A DNA stretch of 64,000 nt from Halichondria panicea (GCF_963675165.1 NC_087384.1:6069182-6133181), one strand, 5' to 3'; positions 11,786 to 37,499 are shown, numbered from the stretch's first letter. Numbers and translations: made by a program. The notes: a model not told the origin generated them from the sequence alone.

Positions 11786-13441
11786 TACCTTACCTGTCGT
11801 ATAGGCTGTTGTCTATCCAATTTCCGGCTGGATATGATATTCTGATAGACCATGCAGGGAACAGGTTTTCGAGTTTCCAACAAAGCCACCATGCATGCAG
11901 CATTTGAAATGAGCTGATACCCACCTATAAAAGAATGAATGCAAGCTAAGCTGCATGAACTATTTTCTTACCTGTCAGTGTCGTCCAGGCCGTTGGTCCA
12001 CCCAGTTTCTAAAACAGAAAAGGTTATGGGCCAACGTCCAGGTTTATTAGTATAACTGCATGATGCCAACGGAGAGCCACCAAGCTCTGACACCAACTAT
12101 GCAGGAACACATTAAAAGAATGCTCAAGCTGCGTGAACTATTTTCTTACTTGTCGTCCAGGCCGTTGGTCCACCTAGTTTCCTTAATTGATGCAAACAAG
12201 AGACACTAAGCTCTGAAATGAGCTGACACCAACCTGGAACACATTGCATTCAAGCTGCGTGAACTATTTCTTACTTGTCGTCCAGGCCGTTGGTCCACCT
12301 AGTTTCCAGAAGCAGGAAATCTTATGGACCAACGAGCAGGTTTTCTAGTTTAAAGATGCCAACGGAGACACCATGCAAGCTTTGAAGCTCACACCAACCT
12401 GGAACACATTAAAAGAAAGTGCGTGAACTATTTTCTTACTTGTCGTTCAGGCCATTAATTGTCCACCCAGTTTCCAGAAACATGAAACCTTATATGGACC
12501 AATGAGCAGGTTTTCCAGTTTAATGATGCCAACGGAGACACCATGCAAGCTTGCTCACACCAAACTGGAGAACACATTAAAAAGAATACATTCTAAGTGT
12601 GCGAACTATTTTTTTACTTGTTGTCCAGGCCGTTGGTCTATCCAGTTTCCAGAAACAGGAAACCTCATAGACCAACAAGCAGGATTTCCAGTTTATAATG
12701 ATGCAACGGAGACACCAAGCTTTGAAATGAGCTCATAATCACACCAAACTGGAGAACACATTAAAAGAATACATTCAAAGTCCGCGAACTATTTTTTTAC
12801 TTGTCGTCCAGGCCGTTGGTCTATCCAGTTTCCAGAAACAGGAAACCTCATAGACCAACAAGCAGGATTTCCAGTTTATAATGATGCCAACGGAGACACC
12901 AAGCTTTGAAATGAGCTCATAATCACACCAAACTGGAGAACACATTAAAAAAATACATTCAAAGTGCGCGAACTATTTTTTTACTTGTTGTCCAGGCCGT
13001 TGGTCCATCCAGTTTCCAGAAACAGGAAACCTCATAGACCAACAAGCAGGATTTCCAGTTTATAATGATGCCAACGGAGACACCAAGCTTTGAAATGAGC
13101 TCATAATCACACCAAACTGGGGAACACAGAATGCATTCAAAGTGCATGCATTCAAAGTGCGTGAACTATTTTTTTACTTGTCGTTGGTCCACCTAGTTTC
13201 CAGAAACGGCCTCCTGTATGGACCAACGAGCAGGTTTTCCTGATGCCAACGAAGACACCAAGCTTTTAAATGAGCTCGGATAAGGCTATAAAAAAGAATG
13301 CATGCAAAGTACAATGTAAGTAAACTATTTTCTTGCTTGTTATCCAGCCCGTTGGTCCACCCACTGAAATAGGAACTTTAATAACCAACGAATGCATTTT
13401 CAGGTTTACCTGATACCAACGGAGCCATACCGAGAATGTTT
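11786..13441. repeat. Tandem hairpin-repeat array, right copy
   Basis: The unit order and number match 3205-4860, with only scattered single-base changes between the two arrays. The array was therefore already formed before the 8.58-kb duplication. Confidence 0.8.
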
Positions 13442-13829
13442 AAACACTTGTACTTTGCGTAGGGAGTGAAAGGACGACACCAAGGAGACCTGGACCAGCT
13501 GTTCCATACCTTTCTTAAATTGTTGCTTCAATTATAGATATATAGTAGAGGAATCGACAGACATGTTTCGAGAGACTACTCCCTTACTTCTTCTACTATC
13601 TATGCTTCAATCAACAGTAGATCTAGTCTACATGCTGCAGTGGATACTTGAGCGTCTAGCACTGTACTGTGTATGTGTGCATACTGCATGGGGCTTGTGT
13701 GTGTGAGCCCCACCCACCCTGCAGGCTCTCAGCCTCCTCATGACGTAATCTACCGTTGGTCCATTCATCAGAGTCCATTGCCACAATCTGGAAAGTGTAA
13801 TAACTCAAACTGATCGAGGGTATTTTTAT

Positions 13830-13972
13830 CGTAAGCCAATATTTAATTAAGGAAAAGGTCAGCTATTGTAAAAGTCAAAAACTGTAAAAAAAAAAATTGT
13901 AAACAAAAAAGCATTGCAAATAGTGGGAGGGGCTACCTTGCAAAAATAATACATCCATTCCCAGATCAGAGA
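13830..13972 (+). promoter_or_regulatory. Conserved SANBR upstream segment
   Basis: The segment containing AAGGAAAAGGTCAGCTATTG, a run of A, and TAGTGGGAGGGGCTACCTTG lies just 5' of the first SANBR ATG. It recurs upstream of the other two 5'-complete copies, at about 37705-37823 and 60833-60937. The GGGAGGGGC box is GC-box-like. It is probably the core promoter or 5' UTR; transcription starts cannot be seen. Confidence 0.5.
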
Positions 13973-19300
<5,328 letters not shown>

Positions 19301-19932
19301 TGAGGACAGACTCAATCTACCTAGATTTCAACAAAACTAGTTGTTTGCCTATCTGATAAAAGCGGAGCAATTTTCTTTCCTTTTAACATCATGCAGTCTA
19401 CGATCAAATTTTTTGTACATTAATGTTTGTGCCATCTTTTATAATTATTATGTGGATCCGTACAATGGTAACAATGGCACAATGGTAACAATGGCATATT
19501 AAATTCTTATAAATAATAGTTCCTGCTTCCTCTGAATTTTCCCTAGTCTCTGTATATGTACGTGTTGGAGCCATAATTATATGCATGCAATCTATACCCG
19601 ACACAATTTATGACAGTCTGAATTCCTATCGAGCCAACATGACTGCATGCCGGCATTTCCTACCTACTATAGCTAACCATGCATAGTATTAGATGGTTTC
19701 TCTTTACCGGTATAGCTATAATTATGCTTTAGAAGAAACTGTACTGTCCCTTATCAGCTCATATATACCTCATCAGCTGAGTGGGTGATAAAACTGCTTA
19801 TGTTATCACTAATTTTCAGGGAAATTCCCTTAACAACAAGCTGTGTTATGTGTTATAAATATATAACGACCCTATCACATGAACAAAGTGATGCTGTATA
19901 ATGTACAGCATATACAATATTATGCACATAAA
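19301..19932. other. Intergenic between convergent genes
   Basis: AT-rich sequence between SANBR (plus) and the UBZ exon (minus). A short direct repeat of ACAATGGTAACAATGG occurs near 19463-19495. No coding exon is supported. Confidence 0.4.
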
Positions 19933-20400
19933 TTAACGACTTATAATATTAATTTTAATGTTTTTTTGTGTGGGAGTCTTGGTATACTTTGCATGCACAT
20001 GCGGTATTGGTATTATCACATACACTCTTCTTGAACGGCAAAAATGTTGACAGACAGAAAACTTTAAATAGTACAATAAAAAGTTTATGTTGATGGACAC
20101 ATGCACACTGTATAATAATAATTCAATCCGTATCGGTCCAACACTATAGCTACTGCATGAAGTTTGTTCATCTCCACAAGTGCTGGCATGCACCTCAATG
20201 GCATACTGCGGCAGCTTCACACCACACACAGGGCACTCCACAGTCTCCACACTCGTCACATTCCTCACACTTGTCACAGCTTCCACACACTCCTCAACAT
20301 CGCTGCCGTAGTAGCTTTCAGTTGCATCTGAGTCCACCTCTTCTGTGCCGGCTAGCTTTTTCTCGATATTCGATTGGACGTTTTCACCAGCCAGGTCCAT
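19933..20400 (-). CDS. Terminal exon with a UBZ4-like zinc finger
   Basis: The minus-strand exon begins after AATTGCAG at 20400 and reads MDLAGENVQSNIEKKLAGTE, an acidic stretch, and then CPVCGVKLPQYAIEVHASTC. The spacing C-x2-C-x11-H-x3-C fits a RAD18-type UBZ ubiquitin-binding finger. The reading frame runs on to a stop at 19933. It lies downstream of the BCAS3 exons in the same direction, but its own upstream exons are not evident here. A decayed copy is at 44140-44400. It is either the last exon of a separate ubiquitin-related gene or has been joined to BCAS3. Confidence 0.6.
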   Translation of the reverse strand: MDLAGENVQSNIEKKLAGTEEVDSDATESYYGSDVEECVEAVTSVRNVTSVETVECPVCGVKLPQYAIEVHASTCGDEQTSCSSYSVGPIRIELLLYSVHVSININFLLYYLKFSVCQHFCRSRRVYVIIPIPHVHAKYTKTPTQKNIKINIISR

Positions 20401-20597
20401 CTGCAATTGTGATGTATAAATCATAAGACAGGTGACATCATTGTATGAATAACATTACATGCCTATTGGTATTTTAATGATAATGAGCTCCAGAAAACGT
20501 AGAAAACATTGCACTTGGGAAGTCGTAAATTGTAACCATGACGATGTCATGACTAGACGTACAATGCAACAATATTGTTATACATGTACGGGTGTAC

Positions 20598-21545
20598 CTC
20601 GGTTTCCGAGAAGGCCAACCATCTAGTTCCCAAGGCAACGGGGTTACACGGGATACCCGACGGAAGAGTAGCTGTCTACAATGCATAGAGAGAGTGTGAT
20701 CGTATGCGATAGCTGTACAGTTAGTCTCAATAGAGAGGTGGTCTCTTTAGGGAGGTCAATAGTGTGAGCATTGTAGGGACAGTACTAAGTGGTCTCAATA
20801 GAGAGGTGGTCTCAATGGTGTGAGCATTGTAGGGACAGCTGTCGTGTGATGGTTCTATGGTACCTCACCTTCTGTTGCAGTGCACGTCGACAATGGGTCT
20901 AGTCTTGAAGACAAACTTCTTGACAGTGTTGTCCCCTCCATTGGTCCTCAGAGAGAGCAGCTGCAGTGTGAAGTAGGCCACCGTACTACCACTGTTGTGT
21001 CTGCATGGAGGGTATGTGTGTGTGAATAACATTAGTTCTATTTTCAAGAATTCAATCCTTACCTCCCCTTCTTGACAACGGCCATGATGGGTCTTGCCTC
21101 GGGGAACTTGTCCGGTGTGACGCCCTTGTAGCTCTGGGGGGTTGGCAGTAGCTTGGCAACTCTCGTAGTCTCCCCCTCACCACACAAACAGTACACTTCA
21201 TGAGCATCGCCACCGGGCTGTGAGGAAGGTAACATAAATTATTATTCTAAGAATTCACACGATTTTAGTGGCAAGCAATGATTTTTGCAGATGACTTAGT
21301 CTTGTGGTCCCATAATCTTCAAGGAAGTATCTAATTTAGAGGGACAAAACTGTATACCAATAATCACAATTTGATGTGTCTAATACTTCACCCACCATGG
21401 CTGTCCATACTGCAAACCCATTGGCCAAGCCCAGTATCAGCAGTAGGGGATTTCCCCTCACACCGTCACCTAGCGACGCATCATTAATGTCACATGACTC
21501 AAACTGCACCCACAACACACGCTCGCCTTTAGGTCCAGATACTGT
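20598..21545 (-). pseudogene. BCAS3: Partial duplicate of BCAS3 exons 3, 4, 5 and 7
   Basis: Exon-3-like 21378-21545, exon-4-like 21065-21219, exon-5-like 20868-20999 and exon-7-like 20598-20675 match the BCAS3 exons at 28.5-30.3 kb. Exons 3-5 are open and conserved (FESCDINDASLGDGVRG, RHNSGSTVAYFTLQL), but exon 6 is missing. The exon-7 copy has one extra C, giving an in-frame stop soon after SSVGYPV. The fragment lies downstream of BCAS3 exon 18 in the same orientation. It is most simply a dead segmental duplicate. Confidence 0.75.
20719..20845. repeat. Two units of the 68-bp minisatellite
   Basis: About two units of GGTCTCAATAGAGAGGTGGT lie between the exon-7-like and exon-5-like fragments. 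The same repeat occupies the matching intron of BCAS3 as a much longer array (28760-29545). Confidence 0.8.
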
Positions 21546-21609
21546 CTGTGAGGGTACAGAAAGCTAGGTGTAATACACCAAAAATGTTATGGGAGGTGAT
21601 TACCGCTAA

Positions 21610-21875
21610 AATTAGCAGTTAAAAAAATGATGCTGTTTTTTAAAATGGTGCTGTTTTTTTTACAGAGGGTTTTAAAAAAATAGTGCTGTTTTTTTAACAG
21701 AGGTGTGTTTTAAAAAATGATGCTGTTTTTTTAGAGGGTTTTAAAAAAATGGTGCTGTTTTTTTTTACAGAGGTGTGTTTTATAAAATGATGCTGTTTTT
21801 TTTACAGAGGGTTTTTTAAAAAAATGGTGCTGTTTTTTTACAGAGGTGTGTTTTAAAAAATGATGCTGTTTTTTT
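21610..21875. repeat. T-rich tandem repeat
   Basis: An irregular repeat alternates GATGCTGTTTTTT, GAGGTGTGTTTTAAAAAA and GAGGGTTTTAAAAAAATGGTG, with about six subunits of 30-50 bp. It sits between the BCAS3 exon duplicate and BCAS3 exon 18. No coding capacity. Confidence 0.75.
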
Positions 21876-21967
21876 GGCTCAGACAGCAAGTCAGAGAGAG
21901 GATTGTCTGAAACAGATTTGTCAAAATCAACATCACATTATTATTAAGACGCTGTGTGCTCGCTCAC

Positions 21968-30604
<8,637 letters not shown>

Positions 30605-30766
30605 GGTGGCTTTTCTATCCTCTCTAGTTCTCTTGATAAAGCTCCCAAGGGGTTTCACCTTCTTCATACATGTATGCTGAGTCAGCGTTTTCTTCATAAT
30701 TATGGGCCACGCCCAACTAGAAAACATAAACAAACGGAAGAGGGTGAGTCTTGTAGAGTCTACAAG
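30605..30766. promoter_or_regulatory. Shared upstream region of BCAS3 (-) and death-domain gene (+)
   Basis: Only 162 bp separate the two divergent start codons. It contains GGGCCACGCCC, which is GC-box-like, and an upstream ATG (30674) in frame with the plus gene. A bidirectional promoter is the simplest reading. Confidence 0.55.
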
Positions 30767-32392
30767 ATGGCTACAAGATATAGCCAGCTCAATATTGATA
30801 TTCATACTCTGAAGCAGAAGACTGGCGTAACAGACACCCAGCTAGACCAAAGAATTGAGCAGGAACAATTGTGGAGCCTGGCTGGTCTACTTGGCAGCTA
30901 TAAAAAGTTTGTTAGGAGCTCAGGGTTTGATCTCAATAATGCTGATGTAGAGGATCTGAAGGATTGTGCCTCCAAGCATGGCAATCAACAGGCCATGTAT
31001 GATGCTTTAATGAAATGGGGAAAATTCATTCGTGACTTCACTTATCGGTCGTTGTTGGAGATTTTGATTAGTCTTTGTGAGGGAGCTTTGGCTGACCAAG
31101 TTTGTAGAATTTGTGAGTTTAATATTTAATATCTACTTTCTGTGTTTCATCATTTCTTGTACTTCAGTCATCCAGACACAAGCCAGTGAGCCGAATAAAG
31201 AAGACGCTGTGTCCTTGTCATCTGCACCAGGTTAGTATAGCTCAGTATGAAGTTAAAGTTCTTATGCATATAAAAGGCGAAACTGTTTCTGTTCACCATT
31301 TTAAGATTCTAGCCATACTTGTAGGCTTTGCTAAGCTTTATTGGAGCTTATAAAATTATACCCAGCTCAGGAGCAGCAACCTTAGAATCTGAGATATAGC
31401 AGCTTCAGTGCCGGATAGGGGTGCTAAATCTGGGACAGTCCCGGCCATTCCGGGACAGTTGCCTTGGCACCTATGTATTAATCAGTTATAATTATATGCC
31501 AGTTGCAACAATGTTATGTTCTTATACACAGCACTGGCTACTGGGATCACTTTAGGATCATCTTCTAAACCAGTGAGTGCAGTTCTTCAACAGCTGATGG
31601 ACAAATATCAGCTCACTACTTTCCAAATCAACCATGAAATCCCGCGAACAGACGTGTCATATTTGGCTGCCTGTTTTGACAATGTGGAGCTCTATGTCGA
31701 TGCTATGGAATTATCACCTAGCGAGAAAAGTGATGTTTTGTTAACAAGATTGGACAGTAATCACCTAGCCATGATCATGTGCTTGAACATCTGGAAAAGA
31801 AAGAAGCTCTCACAAGCGACATTCAGGGCCCTTCTGGAGATGCTAATAAAGCTGAAGAAAGAGGCGATTGCTGACAAAGTCTGCATGGTGAGTGTTTGTG
31901 TGTACGTCAAGCTATTTTGAATGGCACCAAACCTTATCAATTGTATGGATGCATTGTACGTATGTCTGTCTAGCCCGTACTACACTAGAGGATCTGCCAG
32001 GGTCAAAAGACTGTTTCGCATTTGACATAGCTAGAGTTCTACTTGCAGTCAGTAATCACTGTGCCCCTGATGTTCTTACAATTGTAAGCAGTAAACAAAA
32101 TATAGCTAGTAAAAATCAATGATTACCCTCGACAAACAAGCTGTAAGCGCAGGTATGAAAAAATGTTATGATCTTTGACACGCTTTTGAAACGCATTACT
32201 TACAAGCTTAATTACTATTGATGTGCTTTCAGACAATTCTTAGAGTTAGCATTACGTGTGCTAATTACTAACGTATTTGAGTCGAAGAACCTCTGCTACT
32301 ACACACTGCAATCAACATTGAGGGTAGTCGGCATAAAGTATGGGCGTGGTTGAGCATTCCTTATAATTGGTTGACGATAGATATATGCAAAG

Positions 32393-32754
32393 CAGGAGCA
32401 CATTACAGAAGGAGCGTCTTACCTCGGGAATCGCATCTCGTGCAAGTTTGCAAAGTAATTAGATATGCTCCTCTTTTAGAATTTTCTGTAACTCACCAAT
32501 GACTATCTCTTCCATGATGTACCAACATCCATCAAAGATCTAGCTATTCATTTTAGCTCTTTCTGGCTCAACCTAACTCTCCTGCTGCACTACATATAAA
32601 ATCCGTGATATTCACAGGCTGACCGCGGTCTGTAAAATATGTACACAGTACTTACACACTTTTCTTATAAGGCAATGCGGCGTTTAGGAAAACACACGAT
32701 ATGCAATTTTCGAACCCATGCGGAGTTAGACGCTCCTTCTGTAATGTGCTCCTG
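32393..32754. mobile_element. TIR element, about 362 bp, in a death-domain gene intron
   Basis: 27-bp perfect inverted ends (CAGGAGCACATTACAGAAGG..., positions 32393-32419 and 32728-32754) are flanked by GCAAAG on both sides, a possible 6-bp target duplication. The paralogous introns at about 36.1 and 60.2 kb lack it. No ORF is seen inside. Confidence 0.75.
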
Positions 32755-33652
32755 GCAAAGCAGCATATACCATAATGTTCTTTGTTGATTAGTTTAATTG
32801 TGACTGAAGTTTCATTCAATACAGGAAATTTCCACCAAATCTCTATTTGGACTTCGAGGGATGTCCGTGGCACAAGGGCAGGAACACACTACTGAACAAG
32901 CAGTTCTGTCACCTACCACAGAAGTAGAAGCCCTACTAGCCAGCAATGGATTGATGTACACTGACGCGAATAGGGAGTGCAAAGTTGACCATATATTAAA
33001 TATTTCACTGAAGCTGGAAAAGTGAGAGATAGTAGCAACGTGGCTGAGATTAACGCCAGCTGAGATTGAAGACATCCAATATAACTACATGTATAAGAGT
33101 ATAGAAATGATGAGATATATCGCTATTAAGAAATGGAAATCTAAGGCTCCACTCTGTGGAACAGCTACTTATCGAGTTCTACTACAAGCTTTGTTGGACT
33201 GTGGCTGCAATGACTTAGCAAACCAAGTGTGCTCACTACTCAAGAAATCACTACTCCAGGAATCACGACTCCAGGAATCACTACTCAAACAAAGGCAACA
33301 GAGGAGGATATTCGACGATGCTCTAAGAGATGGCGCAGTCACTGTGAAAATAACGAATGCTCTAATTCAAGGAGAAGCGGGTGTTGGAAAAACATGTATC
33401 AAACGCATTCTTTGTAATCAGGGTCGTCCGAGCTCTAGAGATAGCACTCCTCTTGCTGATATTTCTGTTCATGTTAGAGATGTAACTGATATCAAGGTCC
33501 ATTCCCATAACAACAAGTGGAAAGAAGTGAATGAAAAAAAAATGCGAGACATTGTTGGAGCTATGATTTCGGGCATAGTTCGTGAAATTCAAGCAAAAGA
33601 TTCGACGGAGACAGTAATTGAAGATCCAATAATCGAAGATCCATGGCCGGCT

Positions 33653-33940
33653 GAACTTGAGTCACTTGAACAACAACTAACACTGCCTGTAGATGATCCT
33701 AATGAAATATCTGCCACATTGCTGCCACCGACTGAATTTGAGTCACTTGAACAACAACTAACACTGCCTGTAGATGATCCTAATGAAATATCTGTCACAT
33801 TGCTGCCACCGACTGAATTTGAGTCATTTGACAAACAACTAACACTGCCTGTAGATGATGCTAATGAACCATCTGCCACATTGCTGCCACCGACTGAATT
33901 TGAGTCATTTGACAAACAACTAACACCGCCTGTAGACGAA
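33653..33940 (+). repeat. 81-bp coding repeat, about 3.5 units
   Basis: In frame it gives a 27-aa unit of the form EFESLEQQLTLPVDDPNEIS followed by ATLLPPT. Successive units drift (SLEQ to SFDK, DDPNE to DDANE). It lies where the COR domain should follow the NTPase and ends at the frameshift. It may be a slippage product that came with the internal deletion. Confidence 0.8.
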
Positions 33941-34746
33941 TAACGCTCGAGTTTGTTGACTATTTTTCTGGGCACTACGTGGAAGGATTGTTTTCTCCAC
34001 CCGACCTCCTCAAATTATTCATGAGTCATCTCATTCTAACACCGTTTTCGCCTACAAATTCTGAAATAGATTTCACATCACGTACGGCTCAGTACTTCAT
34101 GCCCTCACTTTTGGATATGCTTACTCAAGACAAATTAATAGAATATCGTTTTTTGTCTGTTTTGGCGAGTCCGTTGTTAATTAGATTTCCTAATGGTTGG
34201 CCACGTGCAGGAGTGTTTTGTTGCCTTCAAGTTTATCTGATTCATCAGTTGGGTTGGAAGCTTCTGCTTATTAGGGGAAAGCCGAAACTAATTGCTCAGA
34301 ATTGTGTACTGTGTCTCCTCCAGGCAGTAGTTGCCGGGTTATTTTGATCGACTCTTTTTCATATATTGAAATACACGTGGATGGATGCAAAGATGTTTGT
34401 TCTGCAATGTGTCCGAAAATTCGCAATCAAATTGATACTGGAATACGTGCTTCTTGTCAAAGACTTCGATACAGTGAGGAGCAACTGCAGTTAGCTTTCT
34501 TTTGTCCTTGTACACTTTCTTCTTCACCACATTCTGAGGAGGTTCCTCAATTCCATGCCGCAGTACTCCTAAAGGACGGCAATCTAAGATGCACCTTTGA
34601 TGAGAGTATCACATCGAGGGTCCAGTCTGAAGAAATGATCTGGCTCCAGAATACAGGTGTGTAAAGCATTATAATTGTATCTGCATATAACGCATCGTCT
34701 ATGCTAATTATACAACAATGTGTATTTATTTCATGTTCTTATACAG

Positions 34747-36743
34747 CACCGGCTACTGGGCACACTGTAGGATCATCTGCCCAACCAGTGGGCACACGAC
34801 TGATAGACACATGTCAGCTCAGTACTACTGCCCAAGCCAGTGAGCCGAAAAAAGGAGATGCTGTGTCTTCCTCGCCTCCACCAGGTGTAGTAAATCAGCA
34901 TGGATGCATAAAGCTTTTCTGTTTAAGGTTTTAATATTCTAGCCATAGTTCCAAGCTTCCTAACTTTATTGGAGCTTATAGTAACCCAGCTACATATATG
35001 GAAGGTGAAAAGCAGTTTCAGTGTCAGACGGGGGTGCTAAATTGGGACAGTTCTGGCTACATGTATATGTATTAAATATCAGATAAATTATATCGTATAG
35101 CGTGACATTTTCGAGGGGCTTAATTTTCGCTGTTTTCGTGGGTTAACAATCTTACATGAAAATAAAAAATTAGAATTATCTGTGAAAATATTAAAGGCGT
35201 GGCTTCTGGTAAGCTATCCAACCCACAAGAGTGCCTCGAAAATTTCGCGCTATACAGTATAGGCCTATTGTATATATGCCAGTTGTAACAATGTCATGTT
35301 CTCATACAGCATTGGCTACTGGGCACACTGTAGGATCATCTTCTAAACCAGTGAGTACAGCTCTTCAACAGCTGATGGACAAATATCAGCTCACTACTTT
35401 CCAAATCGACCGTGAAATCCTGCAAAAAGAGGTACCATATTTGGCTGCTTACTTTGATAATGTGGAGCTCTATGTCGATGCGATGGAATTATCACCTAGC
35501 GAGCAAAGTGATGTTTTATTAAAAAGATTGGACAGTAACCACCTAGCCATGATCAAGTGCTTGAAAATCTGGAAAAGTAAGAAGCTCTCACAAGCAACAT
35601 TCAGGGCCCTTCTGGAGATGTTAGTAAAGCTGAAGAAAGGGGAGATTGCTGACTACGTCTGTCAGTATATAAAGGTGAGTGTTTGTGTGTGCCTGAATTT
35701 GTACATCGAGCTATTTTACCAAACCTTACATTAATTGTGTGAGTGCACTGTATGTCTGTCTAGCCCCTAGACTGTTTCGTGTTCAACTCGTAATTATGTT
35801 TAGTGATACGCGAGGTAGTTCTCAACTGTGCCCTTGATGGCCTTACAACTGGTAGCTTAGTATGAACCCTAAAACTCAGTGATACCCCTCAACGAACAAG
35901 CTGTAAGTGAGGGTATGAAAAATGTTGTGATCTTTGACCTTTTGGACTAAGTTAACGCTTTCGAAACACATTACTTAACTATTGATGTGTTTTCAGGCAA
36001 TTCTTAGAGTTAGCATTGTGTGTGTTTATTAACTAATGCATTTGAGGCGAAGAACCTCTGCTACTACACACACTACAAGAATCTTTGCAAAGCGTACACA
36101 CCATAATGTATAATTTAGGGAACACTCATGCAACCCCTCCGTTCTTTGTTGATTAGTGCTCAGAGATTGTGTATTTTGACTGTATTATCTGAACTTTCAT
36201 TCAATACAGGAAATTCCCATCACATCTGTTGAAGAGGGAGAGACGCAATCACTTCGAGGGATTTATGCACGAGGACATCATCACACTACTGAACAAGCAG
36301 TTCTGTCACCTACCACCGGCACCGAAGTAGTACGCCTCTCGAGAAAGCGATTAGTAAGAAGCGGAAGTAGGTCTGGGGACGAGGCGACAGAAGTTGATGC
36401 TCTACTATCAAGCAATGGATTGACATGCACAGACGGGAATAAGGAGTGCAAAGATGACCATATATTAAATATTTCACTAAAGCTGGAACAATGGGAGCTA
36501 GTAGCAACGCGGCTGGGATTAACGGCAGCTGAGAGAGAAGCTATCAAGGGTAACAATCAGACTATAGAAATGATGAGATATAAAGCTCTTAAGAAATGGA
36601 AGTCTAAGAATCTACTCAATGGAACAGCTACGTATCGAGTTCTACTACAAGCTCTGTTGGCTCTTAGCTGCAACGACCAAGCAAAGCAAGTGTGCTCACT
36701 ACTCAAGGAATCACTAGAATGTCAACATAAAATAGATAATTAG
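34747..36743 (+). CDS. Tandem death-domain module (linker plus two death domains), intact frame
   Basis: Exons 34747-34884, 35310-35674 and 36210-36743 join in phase 1, 1 and 0 and end at a stop. The first encodes an S/T-rich linker (APATGHTVGSS...EPKKGDAVSSS). The second encodes a death-domain-like unit (DVLLKRLDSNHLAMIKCLKI, ATFRALLEMLVKLKKGEIAD). The third encodes a classic death domain (EQWELVATRLGLTAAEREAI, TATYRVLLQALLALSCNDQA). Exon 34747 is in phase with the exon ending 34656, so this may be the C-terminal half of the same gene rather than a separate one. Death domains mediate homotypic assembly in apoptosis and NF-kB signalling. Unlike its neighbours it has no stop or shift. Confidence 0.7.
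35091..35260. mobile_element. CGTATAGCG-type MITE
   Basis: Ends ATCGTATAGCGTGACATTTT and AAATTTCGCGCTATACAGTA, with CGAGGGGCTT..AGTGCCTCG internal pairing. It lies in the intron between exons 34747-34884 and 35310-35674. Confidence 0.75.
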
Positions 36744-36804
36744 ACCCCAAAACGTTATATTGTGTATTGTTTGTTTGTTTTGCTTATTTTTATTAGCCTC
36801 TACA

Positions 36805-36943
36805 CAGGCTCTCCTTTTTCTGTTCTTTCACAGCCGTTCAATAAGATAAAATACTGTATTAATTGTTCAATGAGATAAAATACGGTATTAATTGGAGGAG
36901 TAAAGAAAGAAATAGACGTAGAGTTAGGAAAAAGGAGAGCCTG
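36805..36943. mobile_element. TIR element, 139 bp
   Basis: CAGGCTCTCCTTTTTC at 36805-36820 is the perfect inverse of GAAAAAGGAGAGCCTG at 36928-36943. The interior has a direct repeat of GAGATAAAATACGGTATTAA type. It lies downstream of the death-domain module. Confidence 0.75.
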
Positions 36944-37005
36944 TATCGGGAAGTCGCGTGAGGGTAGAAGGGTGAAAATGAGCGTGGGCATGCTGAGCTA
37001 GAGAT

Positions 37006-37083
37006 GTAGTCTCATGAATCAGCCGCCGTTCTTTTGGAACCACCAATGGTTCCAAAAGAACGGCGGCTGATTCATGAGACTAC
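37006..37083. repeat. Perfect palindrome, 37-bp arms and 4-bp loop
   Basis: From GTAGTCTCATGAATCAGCCG inward to GGAACCA, loop CCAA, and exactly back. No mismatch. No coding sense is apparent. The region 36944-37499 around it holds no gene. Confidence 0.95.
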
Positions 37084-37499
37084 TAGAGATGTTGGACTAC
37101 CCACGCAGAAATCTATGACTAATAAAGCAGCAAGCTGGACATGGACTTGGAACTGGAAGTTTGCAAGCACTATAGCTAGCTATACCTTAGGGTTAGCTAG
37201 ATGATCTACTAGTAACTAGTCTAGATTGAATTTGCAATTGTGTGTTCAGATTCTATCAGACTATCATTGTGTCTTTCTAGATCAAGAATAGCTTAGTCAT
37301 CATTATCATATAGCAGGTAGCTACTGCCACCAGAGCTGGCCACGCTGGTTAACTCTGATCTGACTTGCACAGGTTGGTGGTTGTCTCAGTACAGTCTTAT
37401 TAAAACTCTGAACGCGTGGGAGAATACCTTAGGTCAAGATTGTGGGCTACATATCGCCCACGTTCATAAAAATCCTTGTGGATCACGCGATTTCCCAAA

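Larger units (their letters stand above)
8580..13806. repeat. Right copy of the 8.58-kb tandem duplication
   Basis: This is the counterpart of 1-5225. It carries the same KDZ-derived 3' exons, Ulp1-like gene and hairpin array. Beyond 13806 the sequence switches to the SANBR upstream region, so this is the right edge of the duplicated block. The very low divergence means either a recent tandem duplication or gene conversion. An assembly duplication from two haplotypes cannot be excluded from the sequence alone. Confidence 0.93.
30767..34656 (+). pseudogene. Death-domain / P-loop NTPase / COR-like gene, disabled copy 1
   Basis: Exons 30767-31112, 31168-31230 (linker), 31532-31887, then 32825 to about 33943 and on to 34656. 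The first, third and fourth encode death-domain-like modules (ATFRALLEMLIKLKKEAIAD; ATYRVLLQALLDCGCNDLAN). The fourth exon continues into a P-loop (LIQGEAGVGKTCIKRIL) and then SVHVRDVTDIKVH. The final part (GLFSPPDLLKLFM, AGVFCCLQVYLIHQLGWKLL, LIDSFSYIEIHV) resembles the C-terminal region of ROC/COR-type NTPases of sponges and cnidarians. Lesions: TGA at 33023-33025 where paralogues have TGG, a -1 shift near 33938 after the 27-aa repeats, and a 1-nt loss near 34309. The COR segment present at 58.5 kb is missing here. Such proteins are innate-immunity or cell-death candidates. Confidence 0.7.

Noticed and set aside
36281-36556. Minus-strand Ser-rich ORFs opposite the death-domain exons (also 32812-33075 and 60291-60602)
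   Set aside because: They mirror the codon pattern of conserved plus-strand death domains and have no independent conservation.
37006-37083. Palindrome as an intrinsic terminator
   Set aside because: The genome is eukaryotic; hairpin-plus-U terminators do not apply.
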